NCBI GenBank assembly: GCA_949775045.1
Contig: OX459097.1
Coordinates: 22,193,705 to 22,257,704, forward strand
DNA length: 64,000 nt
Direction: 5' to 3'
From: Metridium senile
Taxonomy: Eukaryota > Cnidaria > Anthozoa > Actiniaria > Metridiidae
Positions 1 to 11,017 of the stretch are shown here, one piece after another; within the stretch, counting starts at the first letter, position 1; every line of letters starts with the position of its first letter. Under the pieces are notes generated by a model. It was not told the DNA's origin. It ran no database searches and saw nothing but the letters and a program-made list of their open reading frames with translations. A program made the position numbers and the translations under genes.

Positions 1-1
1 C

Positions 2-253
2 GTTCGTCCATTTTCACCGCCAGTTGCTGACAAGACGTTACAAGGACCTATACTAGAATCGTTCACTGCTAAGAATGACGACCACTGTCGAAGTTCCTGT
101 CATATACATAAGAACGATAACTGTTTCAAGTTCAACTACTGCACTAAGAGTAAACTATGCCAGTTGTTGTATAAAGGACAAGTACACGATAAGGGCAAGT
201 ACAAGATAGTTGACTCACCGGGATGTTACTATCGATATCGAGAGGAAAAGTAA
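2..253 (+). CDS. 3' end of a PAN/apple-domain-like protein (partial)
   Basis: An open frame enters at the left edge and ends at TAA 251-253, giving 83 residues. It is cysteine-rich: a C-R-S-S-C pair is followed by a spaced C, an FKFNYC stretch and a KLCQLL stretch, then a late GCYYRYREEK end. The C...C...C-F-x-F-x-Y-C...K-x-C-x-L spacing resembles PAN/apple modules, which act in extracellular protein or sugar binding. This is probably the last exon or exons of a secreted or cell-surface protein whose 5' part lies outside the window. No signal peptide or membrane segment is visible in this piece. The family call rests on cysteine pattern only. A different small disulfide-rich domain is possible. 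Confidence 0.55.
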   Translation, partial: VRPFSPPVADKTLQGPILESFTAKNDDHCRSSCHIHKNDNCFKFNYCTKSKLCQLLYKGQVHDKGKYKIVDSPGCYYRYREEK

Positions 254-670
254 ACGTTGAATTAGTGAATTGAAACTTCGTACAATTGGAAAAGATGCAT
301 GCAACAAAAACTTAGTCGAGCTTAATAACAATTGTTTAAACCAAATCGAAATATGAAGACCATTTTGAATGACTTTGGTTAATATAAAGTATTGACAATT
401 TGTTAATATTCAAATTATCCATAGATAAATAATTTGCATGCTCTAATTATAATTTGAAAATGATCCTATTGCTAATATACGGTGTAATTTCAAAGAATCG
501 GTATTGGATATCCTAACATATTGCATGTAATGTTATTGAGATTGAAAATCATTCTTGAATTAAAATATTTGACACCATTTACAGTGTAGTCATTTCGTCC
601 TTGAACAAAAATATGATGGGTTATCAATATTATGGGTTATCAAGATAGTTCACTCCTCAGTCCTAAAAAC

Positions 671-903
<233 letters not shown>

Positions 904-1029
904 TAATTGTTAGGCTTCGCGTCCTCTCGGATAAGGACGTTAAATCGGAGGTCCCGTCTCGCCACTCACACACTAACCATTAACCGGGGGGACGTAAAAG
1001 AACGACTGAGGACGCAGGTCACGACCATC

Positions 1030-1165
1030 CTCAGTGAAAGGCCTACACTTACACTGATATATACTAACTACTAACAGCTAACTATAATGTGTAAAGCGCA
1101 TTTGAATATATACATATAGAAAGTGTGCTATATAAATACATTATCATTATCATTATCATTACTTG
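1030..1165 (+). mobile_element. SINE-like 3' tail
   Basis: The segment has the GTAAAGCGC ... GTGCTATATAAATACA arrangement followed by (TTATCA)n. This 3' tail is common on tRNA-derived SINEs of marine invertebrates. A clear Pol III box A/B head is not visible upstream, so the copy may be 5'-truncated. The following CTTG/TTTG-rich stretch to 1250 is degenerate simple repeat. Confidence 0.4.
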
Positions 1166-2114
1166 CTTGCTTGTTTACTTGTTTGTTTGTTTGTTTTGTT
1201 TGCTTGTTTACTTGTTTGTGTGTTTTGTTTGTTTGCTTGCTTGCATTTTCACCTACGATATATCAGTCACACTCTCTTTTTCATATCCGAAAATCAGATT
1301 ATACGTAAACTAGTAAATTCATTGGTAAGTTTGATTTAAGGTCCATCTCCAAGCTGCTGATTGACATATCGCAAAATCCCACAAACAGATTGGCCTATTT
1401 CACTATTACATGACATCAAAACAAACTCACAATTTGGTAGTCATTATGCTACGATCAGTTGGTTGTAATAAATTATTTGATACCTGATTCCCTTTTAATC
1501 TAAGATTTCCTGATCCTTTATATATCAAAATTTCTATTTGGGCAACATATCAAATTGTAAACGACTATTGTTTTGAGCGCTTATGATTGGACGATATTTT
1601 TTAGTACAAAAGAAACTTTGTTCCAAAACAGAGTTTTTGCACATCTTATTTTTTTAAATGTGTTACCTATAGGCTGATACACTTTCAGTCTGAAAACTGA
1701 GACATTCTTATGTGGGGAGGTTGCTATTGCTGCAGAACAATAGAGAGTTGCCTACTTCTTACACAATCATTACTTAAAATCTTACATTTTAAATCATAAT
1801 ATACACGGCTTTATTGTGATTGTTTTCATTGTACTTATCAAAGTTAATTATTACTTATTGTAACTTACGATATGTGTTTTTCCGGATTAAGACTTATTAT
1901 GATTGATAATTCAAGTGTAGGCCATCTTTTGTTCCTTGATAACTTTTAACAACAAAAGCTTTCGGCTGCTGCTCTATAAACAATAAAAAAATAAAAACAT
2001 CACGCAAATGCCTAAAAATAACCAAAATCGTTGCTGTCTCGAGGCGCTTCGAAGCCATATTACCTGGATCACCTTCCGTGCTTAAGACAACCTCTTTTTA
2101 AAATAGAATACCGG

Positions 2115-2404
2115 ACCTATTTCCAAAAACTTTGTCAGAAGGAGATCTGAATCTGCAATCTGAGACCGAAATGAATTCTGGGGTACGGAAGTTTTTTCTC
2201 ATTCCGTGCACTTTCTGGCTTCGGATATGGCGACAGTAAATATAAATCTGAAGGTGCTGTAAGCGCAAAAAAAAAAAAAAAAAAAAAAAAAAAACAGGGC
2301 CAGGCTTGTTTTTGCAGTACGCAATTTTCCTAAACTCATTTCAGTCTCAGATTGCAGATTCAGATATGTCTCCTTCTGACAACGCGTTTTTTTGAAATAG
2401 GTGT
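2115..2404. mobile_element. Foldback element with A/C-CCTATTTC-type ends
   Basis: The left arm (ACCTATTTCCAAAAAC, then CAGAAGGAGA..CTGAATCTGCAATCTGAGA) is mirrored by the right arm (TCTCAGATTGCAGATTCAGA..CTCCTTCTGACAA, then TTTTTTTGAAATAGGTGT). The centre carries a poly(A) run at 2267-2294. The outer ends resemble the foldbacks near 42361 and 50750. No coding capacity. Confidence 0.7.
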
Positions 2405-2451
2405 TTACTAGTTTGTGCCTTTAAGGGCTCATACCTTCATAAGTAGCCGGA

Positions 2452-3360
2452 CTACGGGTTAGTGTTGTTTCCTGGATATACACGATATCGTGAACATCTA
2501 CACAACAAACGAAACAACGCTTTCCTGAAATCTCTCATCCTGAATGCATAGATGACTGAATTAATACATGAATTAGACACTTGAACCATCAATGCAAAAG
2601 CTGCTAAATCAACAGAAATTGAAATAGTTGTAACTTGGTGGAGAAGAAACACCAATCCAATAGGCAGCCATGTTAGCATTGAACAAAATGTCACTATCAT
2701 TAGTGTGTAGGCCATCTTTCGTTCTTGTAGCCGGTGGGCTTGTGTGGCTCTGTTATGCAGCTGGTTTTGAGATCTTATTTTGATGAATATCGCTGTGTAT
2801 GAGATGACGATAACCATGAGACAGAACAAAACATTACTCATGTAGAAGTACATAAGAATGTACGTTGATTTACTGGGAGTGAAGTAGTGAACAACACCAA
2901 CGCCTACACACCCGAACCAACCAATTCCAATAACAATTGCGTAGATTTGGAGTTCTGCGACACGATGGCGGAATGGTGCGAACAAAGCAAAGACGCGATC
3001 GCCTGCGATCAAAAGCAGACACAAACCAGACGCAGTGCCACATAAAACTACCAATGACTCCATTATTGGGTTAATGTTATCGATCCCCAAATAAGTATAT
3101 AATTCAATGTTGTTGTTTAAAGAAAGAGTTCCTAGTGAAAAGATGGCGAGAACGATACCATATAACATATCTGATACTGCGAGGTTAATAAGCATGTACA
3201 CGCCCTTACCAAAGACCTTCCTGTTTATAGAGAATGTTATGATAGTGATAATGTTGACTATGATGATCCATATCGCTTGGATGGCATATAACGTAGCCCA
3301 AGTGTATATCTGTTCTGCGTCAAAGCTGAACAGAGCGCCGATTATTTTGCGCTGTCCCAT
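2452..3360 (-). CDS. Class A (rhodopsin-like) G protein-coupled receptor, orphan
   Basis: Single-exon 302-residue protein with seven hydrophobic segments at roughly residues 22-43, 54-77, 101-125, 138-160, 166-194, 217-241 and 249-272. Family marks: LAVSD in TM2 (60-64), DRV for DRY at the end of TM3 (121-123), TWLP for CWLP in TM6 (230-233) and NSVIY for NPxxY in TM7 (267-271), then a short basic cysteine-containing tail. It would sit in the plasma membrane and couple a ligand signal to G proteins. The ligand is unknown. TM7 has no retinal-binding lysine, so it is not an opsin. The loop after TM4 lacks a cysteine, so the usual TM3-ECL2 disulfide is absent. An in-frame stop lies 24 bases upstream of the ATG, beside a TTTTAACAG acceptor-like site, so a 5' UTR intron is possible. 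Confidence 0.82.
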   Translation of the reverse strand: MGQRKIIGALFSFDAEQIYTWATLYAIQAIWIIIVNIITIITFSINRKVFGKGVYMLINLAVSDMLYGIVLAIFSLGTLSLNNNIELYTYLGIDNINPIMESLVVLCGTASGLCLLLIAGDRVFALFAPFRHRVAELQIYAIVIGIGWFGCVGVGVVHYFTPSKSTYILMYFYMSNVLFCLMVIVISYTAIFIKIRSQNQLHNRATQAHRLQERKMAYTLMIVTFCSMLTWLPIGLVFLLHQVTTISISVDLAAFALMVQVSNSCINSVIYAFRMRDFRKALFRLLCRCSRYRVYPGNNTNP

Positions 3361-3958
3361 CGCTGTAGTTTGTGAAGTATACTGTTAAAAGCAATTCTTT
3401 TAGTAGTGTTTTTTGTCCCAATACAAAGTACTACGAATGTTTAGTTCAAGATCTATATCCGTAAAATCAGTATAAAAAATTCAGATCTTCTTCGCTGGCC
3501 TACATGCAATTTCGTTTGACTAAAGCGAAGACTATTACGCAATATTAAAGGCCCAAGTTTTGCACGTTTAGGCCACTGAATGAATAGTTTCATGTAACAC
3601 GAAATTATCGAAGTTACATAAGGCCTTCTCAATCCAAATTTTCTAAAGTAATACTGTAAATATCTTCAGAAATTTCTCTATATACTTTCCCATATCTGTG
3701 GCGCCATATTCTGTGTGAAGTTGGAGTATATAGATGAATTACCATTACCTCGGTCTTAAGTACTCTTCTTTAATGATACAAAGGCGTTGAGTTTGCACTC
3801 AAATTCTCCGGAAGAATCTTGATGTGTACTCCACGTTTTAACCACTAGCTATTGTCAATTTAAGATCAATCAGGAAACTTCAATGGTCTTTCATATTTTT
3901 GATTATAAAATTCATGAATAAAAAATGAGAACTTAACAAAAAAAAAAAAAAAAACACC

Positions 3959-4309
3959 CGACAATTTTAGTAGAATATGAAAGAACTAACTACAAAAAGT
4001 ACACTGCAAAAACGGCTGAGTAGAAACACCCCACTATGTAGTTGACCCAACTCTACAGTGAGTAAATATGACGTTAAACTCAATATTTTGAGTATATTGT
4101 CTTCAATGGCCGTCTACATTTATGTTTACTCTTGAAAATGAGCTGGGTTTATTCACTATAAAGTGTCATCCTGAATGTATGAATAACTCGTGGTGAGGTG
4201 TATCTACTCAGCCGTTTTTGCAGTGTAATGCGATAAAGATTGGGCGCGGATATTGTACTGTATTTGTTAAAGTCCAACGTTAGTTCTTTCATATTTTGCT
4301 AAAATTGTC
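3959..4309. mobile_element. Outer foldback interrupted by the TA-flanked MITE
   Basis: GACAATTTTAGTAGAATATG at the left is mirrored by CATATTTTGCTAAAATTGTC at the right, followed on both by AAAGAACTAAC / GTTAGTTCTTT. The 4002-4225 element sits inside, so this is a nested insertion. The right arm is continuous with a repeat also found near 47960 and 48720. Confidence 0.65.
4002..4225. mobile_element. MITE with CACTGCAAAAACGG ends and TA duplication
   Basis: The ends CACTGCAAAAACGGCTGAGT and ACTCAGCCGTTTTTGCAGTG are perfect inverted copies. Both sides are flanked by TA (4000-4001 and 4226-4227), as for Tc1/mariner-type insertion. At 224 bp and without an ORF it is non-autonomous. Confidence 0.85.
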
Positions 4310-4768
4310 AGAATAAAAGTAAATCTGTCACTGACAATTCAAGTTGAAAATGCAAATCAAGGCGAAATCTGTCAAAGTTTTCCAGAACTCGTCACGGACA
4401 TGATTTCTTTTCTAAAGTTTTCATTAATTATATATTGATAGATTTTATATAATAAGAACTAAAGATGGGGCAACTGGCAATAAAATTGTATATTTTATGA
4501 TATTTTGAAACAGCGCAATGTTCATTTCTCGTGATTGTTCATTTGCTTGCAATGAGAATCTATGAATCTAAAAAGATGAATAAACAAACGTTTTGTAGTC
4601 TGCGTTGCATCCGTATACGTAAGAAAATACGTAAGAAAATACGGATGCAACCATAGTTAGCAACGTAGGCTTACGTTTCGGTGAATTATTATTTAAAAAG
4701 GAATAGACAGATTGGCTTTAAACTTTTCCCATTTTGTTTTCTTTTTTGAGTGGTTTATAACCCATCTG

Positions 4769-5313
4769 TTGAGGAGGATTCCTACAGTTTTTCTAGTGCT
4801 CGATCGGGCAACTTTAAACGGCTGCTTTTCCCACTTGTTACTTAAAGATTGAAGTTTGTCAGGATGTGTCTTATGTTTGCATCGGCGTTACCATAGCGAC
4901 GAAACCAAATGACATCGTAGTTTTTTATTAGCAGCGATTTTACGCATATTTCGATCTAAACTTTTAAAACGACCTTCACAGTGCTAATATATAGCTGTTT
5001 GTCTATACTAGAAGTATACGAAGTTTGAAGAAAATCGTAAAAGCCGATTTTGAATAATTTCAGAGGCAATTGTTTAAGCTACAAACTCACTCTTTCTTAT
5101 TTTCCATATCCAATAACTTTGCAAAGAAAACACCCTAACAATCTTCTGCACAGCTCTTGCTCCAACTTTAGACAACTTGTCTGCAAAATTTCATGTCGGA
5201 AGGTGCTTCAACGTATTAACACAAAATTGGGCTGATTTTTAGCAAAAATCATGAAAATAATGCTTAATGAAGAAAAACACGGGGACTGGAAAAACTGTAG
5301 GAAGCCTCCTTAA
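4769..5313. mobile_element. Probable foldback element, short arms
   Basis: GAGGAGGATTCCTACAGTTTTT (about 4771) is mirrored by AAAAACTGTAGGAAGCCTCC (about 5290). The interior is not clearly palindromic and contains no exon-like frame. Confidence 0.45.
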
Positions 5314-5731
5314 CAATGGCCCCAAAATTTAATAATATTTAGGAAAAGCATTTTTTTACAAAATTGTGTTATTTTTAGCGAAGCTCCCAATCTCCCAAGA
5401 AAAAATGGTAATGCATCGAGTCGCTTTTTCATGGCTTACGCAGGAATCCCAAGCGTACGTCAGGCGTCCGTGCTCATCGCGATGCTTATTGGCTGTTACA
5501 TTTCGGCGGGAAGTTCTAGTTTGACGCGTGCGCGCCGAATAGAAAGCAACAAAGCAAGCTATTACAAATTCTATCTTCTCGCTACGCTCACTCATGAAAG
5601 ATCATTTGAACACTCGAACATAAAATTTGTATCTCCGTGCACGCGTGCGCCCATGTAATATCCTTATTTTTTTAACGTCTCAAATCTTCTACCTGGGTAC
5701 CAGAGTTATTTTTCTAGTTGCTTTAGTGTTT

Positions 5732-6829
5732 GTAATACCATGATCACCTCGGATTTTTTTGTCTTCCTAGGGGTTCAGAAACCCGAATTTTCTTCATGCA
5801 TACAACATGAGGAAAATTTAGAAGACAGAGAAATCTTTCACTAAATTTCCCTATATTTAATTTATGCAAGGGGAATTTAGTAAAAGACAAAGGATTTCTT
5901 TGTCCTCTAAATTTCCATCTCAAGTTGTATGCATGAGGAAAATGTAGGAGAATGGTCCCTCATTATAACAATCACCGAGACCATTCCTGGATCGCTTCGA
6001 CCCAGTTGAAAATTTTTAAAACAAATTAGAGGACCTCCTAACATTAGTTCGATATTCCTCGGTAATCATAATATTACAATCTAATACACATACTATACAG
6101 TCACTCGGGAAATTAGTGATTAAATTTCCCCGAATACCGGGCTAGCTGCGCCCTTGGGACTTCCACAAATTTTTCCATCGGTATTCGGGGAAATTTAATC
6201 ACTAATTTCCCGAGTGCCATGATATTACTTTGTAATACCATGATTACCGAGGAACTAACTACTGTTAGGAAATACATGTTAGTTTTCATAGAAGCATAAA
6301 TTATAAACTTTTACAAAGCTGTTGATTTTCGGCATACTTTTAAAATAGTTGCTTTCGTTAAATGAGACAATGCCGAATTATACCACCATGCATTCATTAT
6401 AGTTTGTTTGCATAAACACGCATGACATACTATACTTCAATGTAGTCAACGCATGCGCATAGTTACTTAATGAGTCCCACAAGTGTTAGAGTGTGGACTT
6501 GTGTATAGTAAAGGGTCCTATATTTTAAAAATTTTCAACTGGGTCGAAGCGATCCAGGAATGGTCTCGATGATTGTTATAATGAGGGACCATTGAGGGAT
6601 AGTCTCCTACATTTCCCTCATGCATACAACATGAGGGAAATTTAGAGGACAAAGAAATCCTTTGTCTTTTACTAAATTTCCCTTGCATAAATTAAATATA
6701 GAGGGAAATTTAGTAAAAGACAAAGACTTTCTTTGTCTTCTAAATTTCCCTCATGTTGTATGCATGAGGAAAATTCGTGTTTGTAAACCCCTCGGAAGAC
6801 AAAAGAATCCGAGGTGATCATGGTATTAC
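5732..6829. mobile_element. 1.1-kb nested inverted repeat
   Basis: The ends GTAATACCATGATCACCTCGG and CCGAGGTGATCATGGTATTAC are exact complements. Arms continue inward through AGGGAAATTTAG/ACAAAG-rich blocks and through GACCATTCCTGGATCGCTTC and its complement. A second palindrome (6102-6216, CACTCGGGAAATTAGTGATT and complement) lies in the middle. No transposase frame. Confidence 0.75.
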
Positions 6830-7392
6830 TTAAAATAAATTTGATGGTTTCAATCAATCAATCAATTTATTAAAGTTATAACGTGGGATAAGGTCACCCT
6901 TACATCCGAGCCAGAGGCTCATGTAAAAAACGTATGACTACTATACATAGAAAATATAAATATGACAATATAAATAGTACTTAAATAGATATAATTATTT
7001 CATTTAAATTAAATTTATAATGAATATGATATATTGAGATAAACGTTTTGGTTTGCGATGCAATTAAAATTCAACCTCTGGCCCAAAGAGCTTAGAAACT
7101 CACTACTATGTTGATTTGATTAACACTCAATTATAGCTATATTTCGAACCTAATCTCGTCAAGTTGGCAAATTACATCCAATCAAAGCTCTTCAGACTTA
7201 AAAACCCAATCAGAAGGCCAGGGTCAGACTCTGACCCTCCGCTTCTGATTGGCCCTGCGAGTTCAAAAGACTAGGCTCGTTTGGCTAGAGGGTTTCTCTA
7301 GAGAATAACAAACACGCGTACAAATGATAAATGCAAATACTAAATATAATCAAGCCGAAACCCTCTAGTTTCTAGGGTACAAATCTTCTTGC

Positions 7393-7570
7393 CAGACACA
7401 AGTGTCCTACGTATACTAATTGGGGAGACTCTCCCTCACTACCTCTACATTAAATTAAATATATTAGCACACAACTCTGCTCACAATCAAGCCAGACACA
7501 AGTGTCCTACTAATTGGTGAGACTCACACTTACTACCTCTACGTTAAATATTTTAGCACAACTCGGGTCA
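7393..7570 (+). repeat. Direct duplication of a roughly 90-bp block
   Basis: GCCAGACACAAGTGTCCTAC begins both halves (7393 and 7491), followed by AATTGG.GAGACTC, ACTACCTCTAC and TTAGCACA in each. It is followed at 7589-7665 by a GGATAACCCGGAGAAAACCC segment. Part of that segment (AAACCCTCGTGNCA, GAGAAAAACACATCAAAC) recurs at 34481-34520. Confidence 0.6.
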
Positions 7571-7854
7571 CATGTTCATTTTTGCTGAGGGAGGAAAACC
7601 GGATAACCCGGAGAAAACCCTCGTGACATAGGCGAGAAAAACACATCAAACAAACTCAAGTCTTACAGTGTCTAACTCGAAAACTAAGTGTTAATTTAGA
7701 CACTGACATTCCAAAAATTTACTAATAACAAAAATATGAGAAAAGAAAAATGTAATTAAACATTCAATTAATTTGTAATTAGAACATAAGTATTTAAAAA
7801 TGTAAAAGAATGTAAATAAAAAGTATTGTATTGTATTGTATATCAACTCACATG

Positions 7855-8132
7855 CACCCTTTCCGAGAAAGTTTGTCACCCGTAAAAAGCACACAAGCTA
7901 GTGGCGCAAAGGATCATGGATCAGTTCAGAAATTAAATGTGCATACGGAACGCCTTTCTTGTTGTTTGATAAGTCAAAAAGGACAGTTCTCAATAACATA
8001 TTGACAAGTGTAGCAATGTGGCCATGAAATCCCTGCGTTCTGATAAAGTAAACATAGGTAACCCATAATCCCCTGCGCTACTAGCTTGTAGGCTTTTCAC
8101 TTCACGGGTGACAAAGTTTCTCGGAAAGGGTG
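7855..8132. mobile_element. MITE with CACCCTTTCCGAGAAA ends, copy 1
   Basis: 278-bp element. The left end CACCCTTTCCGAGAAAGTTT then GTCACCCGT is mirrored by ACGGGTGACAAAG then TTTCTCGGAAAGGGTG. A second copy of 280 bp is at 38261-38540. No coding capacity. Confidence 0.85.
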
Positions 8133-8150
8133 TATAATCCAAGACAGAGC

Positions 8151-8213
8151 GGGGACTTGAACCTGGACCACAGTGGTGAGAGGCTCGCAGTAAGCCACGA
8201 CCCCACCAATTTA
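8151..8213 (-). repeat. tRNA-like/SINE head fragment
   Basis: On the minus strand the segment reads GGTGGGGTCGTGGCTTACTG ... GGTTCAAGTCCCCGC, i.e. a good B box with a weak A box. The cloverleaf is not restorable, so it is more likely a SINE relic than a working tRNA. Confidence 0.35.
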
Positions 8214-8311
8214 CTAATTATTTCTTTACGTTTCCCCCTGTAATGTAGATTGTACATTTTTTTCTATCTCGGTAGTGTATTCTAGTTATGTACATTGTAT
8301 AAATAGAGGAT

Positions 8312-8446
8312 ATTACATGGGCGCGCGGAGATATGAATTTTATCTTCGAGTGTTGATAAGATATCCCACGAGTGAGCGCAGCGAATGAGTGGGATATCTT
8401 TTCAACACGAGAAGATAAAATTCATATCTCCAAGCGCACATGTAAT
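8312..8446. mobile_element. Foldback element (ATTACATG ends)
   Basis: ATTACATGGGCGCGCGGAGATATGAATTTTATCTTC-type left arm and its mirrored right arm ending CATGTAAT surround a GAGTGAGCGCAGCGAATGAG core. A related, rearranged relic lies at 5560-5665. Confidence 0.7.
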
Positions 8447-8454
8447 GTTCTGTT

Positions 8455-8609
8455 TATTATATAACAGATTGAAGAAAAAAAAAATATTTGGAAAGTTGAT
8501 TGGTTGAGAGTGATATCACACATGTGCGATATCAATGATATCTTCATGACTAGGATAGGCTTTTTATCTAGTTGATATCACTCGGTATACCACTATATGT
8601 TATATAATA
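8455..8609. mobile_element. Foldback element (TATTATATAACA ends)
   Basis: The ends TTATTATATAACAG and ATGTTATATAATAA are inverted copies. The interior has paired GATATCAC stretches. It abuts the preceding foldback. Confidence 0.6.
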
Positions 8610-8666
8610 AAAATTATTAAATAAAAATTTTAAAAATAAATAAATAAAACTAGCTGACAACCACTC

Positions 8667-8795
8667 CATAGGCCAAATCGGCTAACGTGTTGCTATGTAT
8701 GTTTCCACCCAATTCAAATCTTTTTGGGATAAGATTCTTTGTCTTATGTATTTCAATGTCACGTGGAAAATGTTAGCCGATTTGGTCTTTACCCT
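8667..8795. mobile_element. MITE with GGCCAAATCGGCTAACGTG ends
   Basis: GCCAAATCGGCTAACGTGTT at the left is mirrored by a complementary ATGTTAGCCGATTTGGTC end. A diverged relative is at 34295-34480, sharing ACGTTTCCA/CAATTCAAA and TAAGACAAAGAATCTTAT blocks. Confidence 0.6.
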
Positions 8796-8996
8796 ACATT
8801 TCTGCGCTCATCTATTGTATCAAATAAAGAGAGCCCGCAATGTCTTATGGGAAGAGGCATTTGAATACCACCGAATATACAACAGCTTTCAAGCATTCTA
8901 ATTGGCTGTAGTTTATATGACGCGGGGATAAAAATAGATATTATAATATTAAATATTTTCTGATGGCCTGACTGTTTTCTGATTTTCCTGCTTGCT

Positions 8997-10890
8997 TTAT
9001 CCATTATGTGTTCGTTTGTGAGCGCTCAAATTCCCTTTTTGGGCAAACTTTTTTTCACAAAAAGAACATCCAAAAGGTTTCTCTCCAGTGTGTATTCGAA
9101 TATGCTTGGTTAAGTCAGCTTTTTGTGTAAACTTCTTCTCACAATATGAACATTTGTACGGTTTTTCACCAGTATGTATTCTGATGTGTTCATTCAATAA
9201 AACCTTTTGTGAAAACCTTTTCTTACAATAAGAACATTCAAACGGCTTTTCTCCAGTATGTATTCTAAGATGAATCTTTAAATTTACCTTTTGTGCAAAT
9301 GTTTTTTTGCAATATGAACATTCAAATGGTTTCTCTCCTGTATGTACTCTAAGATGTTTTTTGAAATCGTACTTTTGTGCAAACTTTTTCACACAGTGAG
9401 TGCATTCAAACGGTCTTTCCCCTGTGTGTATTCTAAGATGTTGAGCGAGTTTTGATTTGTATTTAAATTGCTTTGCACAATAAGAACATTCCAAGGACTC
9501 TTGTTTTTGTTGAGAACTACATCCTTCTCTTTCATGAAGTCGCCTCTTTTCAGTGATAGTATCAACAGCAGAGTCATCTCTTGTTTTGTTCTTTGATTTA
9601 ACCAAGTTATATCCAAGAAAAAACTCTTCCTTTTGAAGCATGCTTGGAATGGAAAAAATTTCATCTATATCCCCAGCTAGTTCTTGTTCATCTTCCAAGG
9701 TATTCTCTGGATCATGTTCATTATCTAAGCCATGTTCATAATCAACTAAAATACCTGGCTGTGGTTGAGGTAATGTTTCTGGATCATGTTCATTATCTAA
9801 GCCATGTTCATCATCAACTAAAATACCTGGCTGTGGTTGAGGTAATGTTTCTGGATCATGTTCATTCTCTAAGACATGTTCACCATCAACTGAAACACCT
9901 GGCTGTGGTCGAGGTAATGTTTCTGGATCATGCTCATTATCTAAGTCATGTTCATCATCAACTGAAACACCTGGCTGTGGTTGAGGTAATGTTTCTGAGG
10001 TGTTGGAAACATGATGTGGATCTGTATTGATGTACATAGAAGTACAGCCATTGTTACAGCCATAATCATCTGTCTGTGTAGCAATACTGTGTGACTCTTT
10101 GTATTCAACTGGTTGACCATATATGATACTGTCTTCTGATGAACCCTGAAATCATGTCAAGCAATGTCATTAGCATGATGATCTATTATGATATAATTAC
10201 AGTGCGACTACTAAAACAGGGGCCACCAAAACATTATTATCCAATCACGATTGAGAATATGAACAATAGAATCTCTACAAAAGTTTGATTTTGTTGCTTA
10301 ATATGCTAAAAATTTCCATTCTATGTGAACGAAATAAATCAAAATTGAATAAGAAACATCTTAGCTTGTGAGAACCTTGTACAAAGTTTTTGTTTAATCT
10401 CAAAACATTCATATTTTGAAATTTAATTGGGTGGCCCCGGTTTCAGTAGTCGCACTGTAACAGTGGTTTACAGGGATTGCTACCACTAATTAAGAAATAT
10501 CATATTTGAACACATGTAAAAATTTGATAATTCACTTGAAAAAATATATATATTAAATCTCTGTGTGTCCATGTGTCATTCTCGATATATATTACAGCCC
10601 GGGTGGATCTAGGGAATGTCCCTTCAAGGAAACGGACATCCCCCAAGTGCCGAATTTTATTTAAGACACCTGCTAACACCTTAAGAGCCCTTCATTTGCA
10701 ATTGGGACCCCCCTGACAAATGTTTGAATCTGTCCCTGTATTATAATAAAGAACTAGACGCTCTAGGAGCGTGAAGTCGGGCTAGTGATAGAATCAACAC
10801 AGGCAGGCTAAACAATTCTACTTTGGGCTTCCTGTGTTCGTTTGCAAAGCATCATGGGGCCTATACGTGACATGACAGATAGATAGATAG

Positions 10891-10940
<50 letters not shown>

Positions 10941-10941
10941 G

Positions 10942-11017
<76 letters not shown>

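Larger units (their letters stand above)
3361..8996. other. Gene-free stretch packed with foldback elements
   Basis: No convincing exon is seen over 5.6 kb. The stretch is almost a continuous series of inverted-repeat elements (about 3959-4309, 4769-5313, 5560-5665, 5732-6829, 7855-8132, 8312-8446, 8455-8609, 8667-8795). Between them lie a duplicated 90-bp block (7393-7570), a tRNA-like fragment near 8151 and AT-rich filler. Confidence 0.6.

Noticed and set aside
5356..5658. Frames on both strands near 5.4-5.6 kb
   Set aside because: The sequence contains the GCTACGCTCACTC/GTAATATCC parts of a foldback family also seen at 8312-8446. No domain and no splice context.
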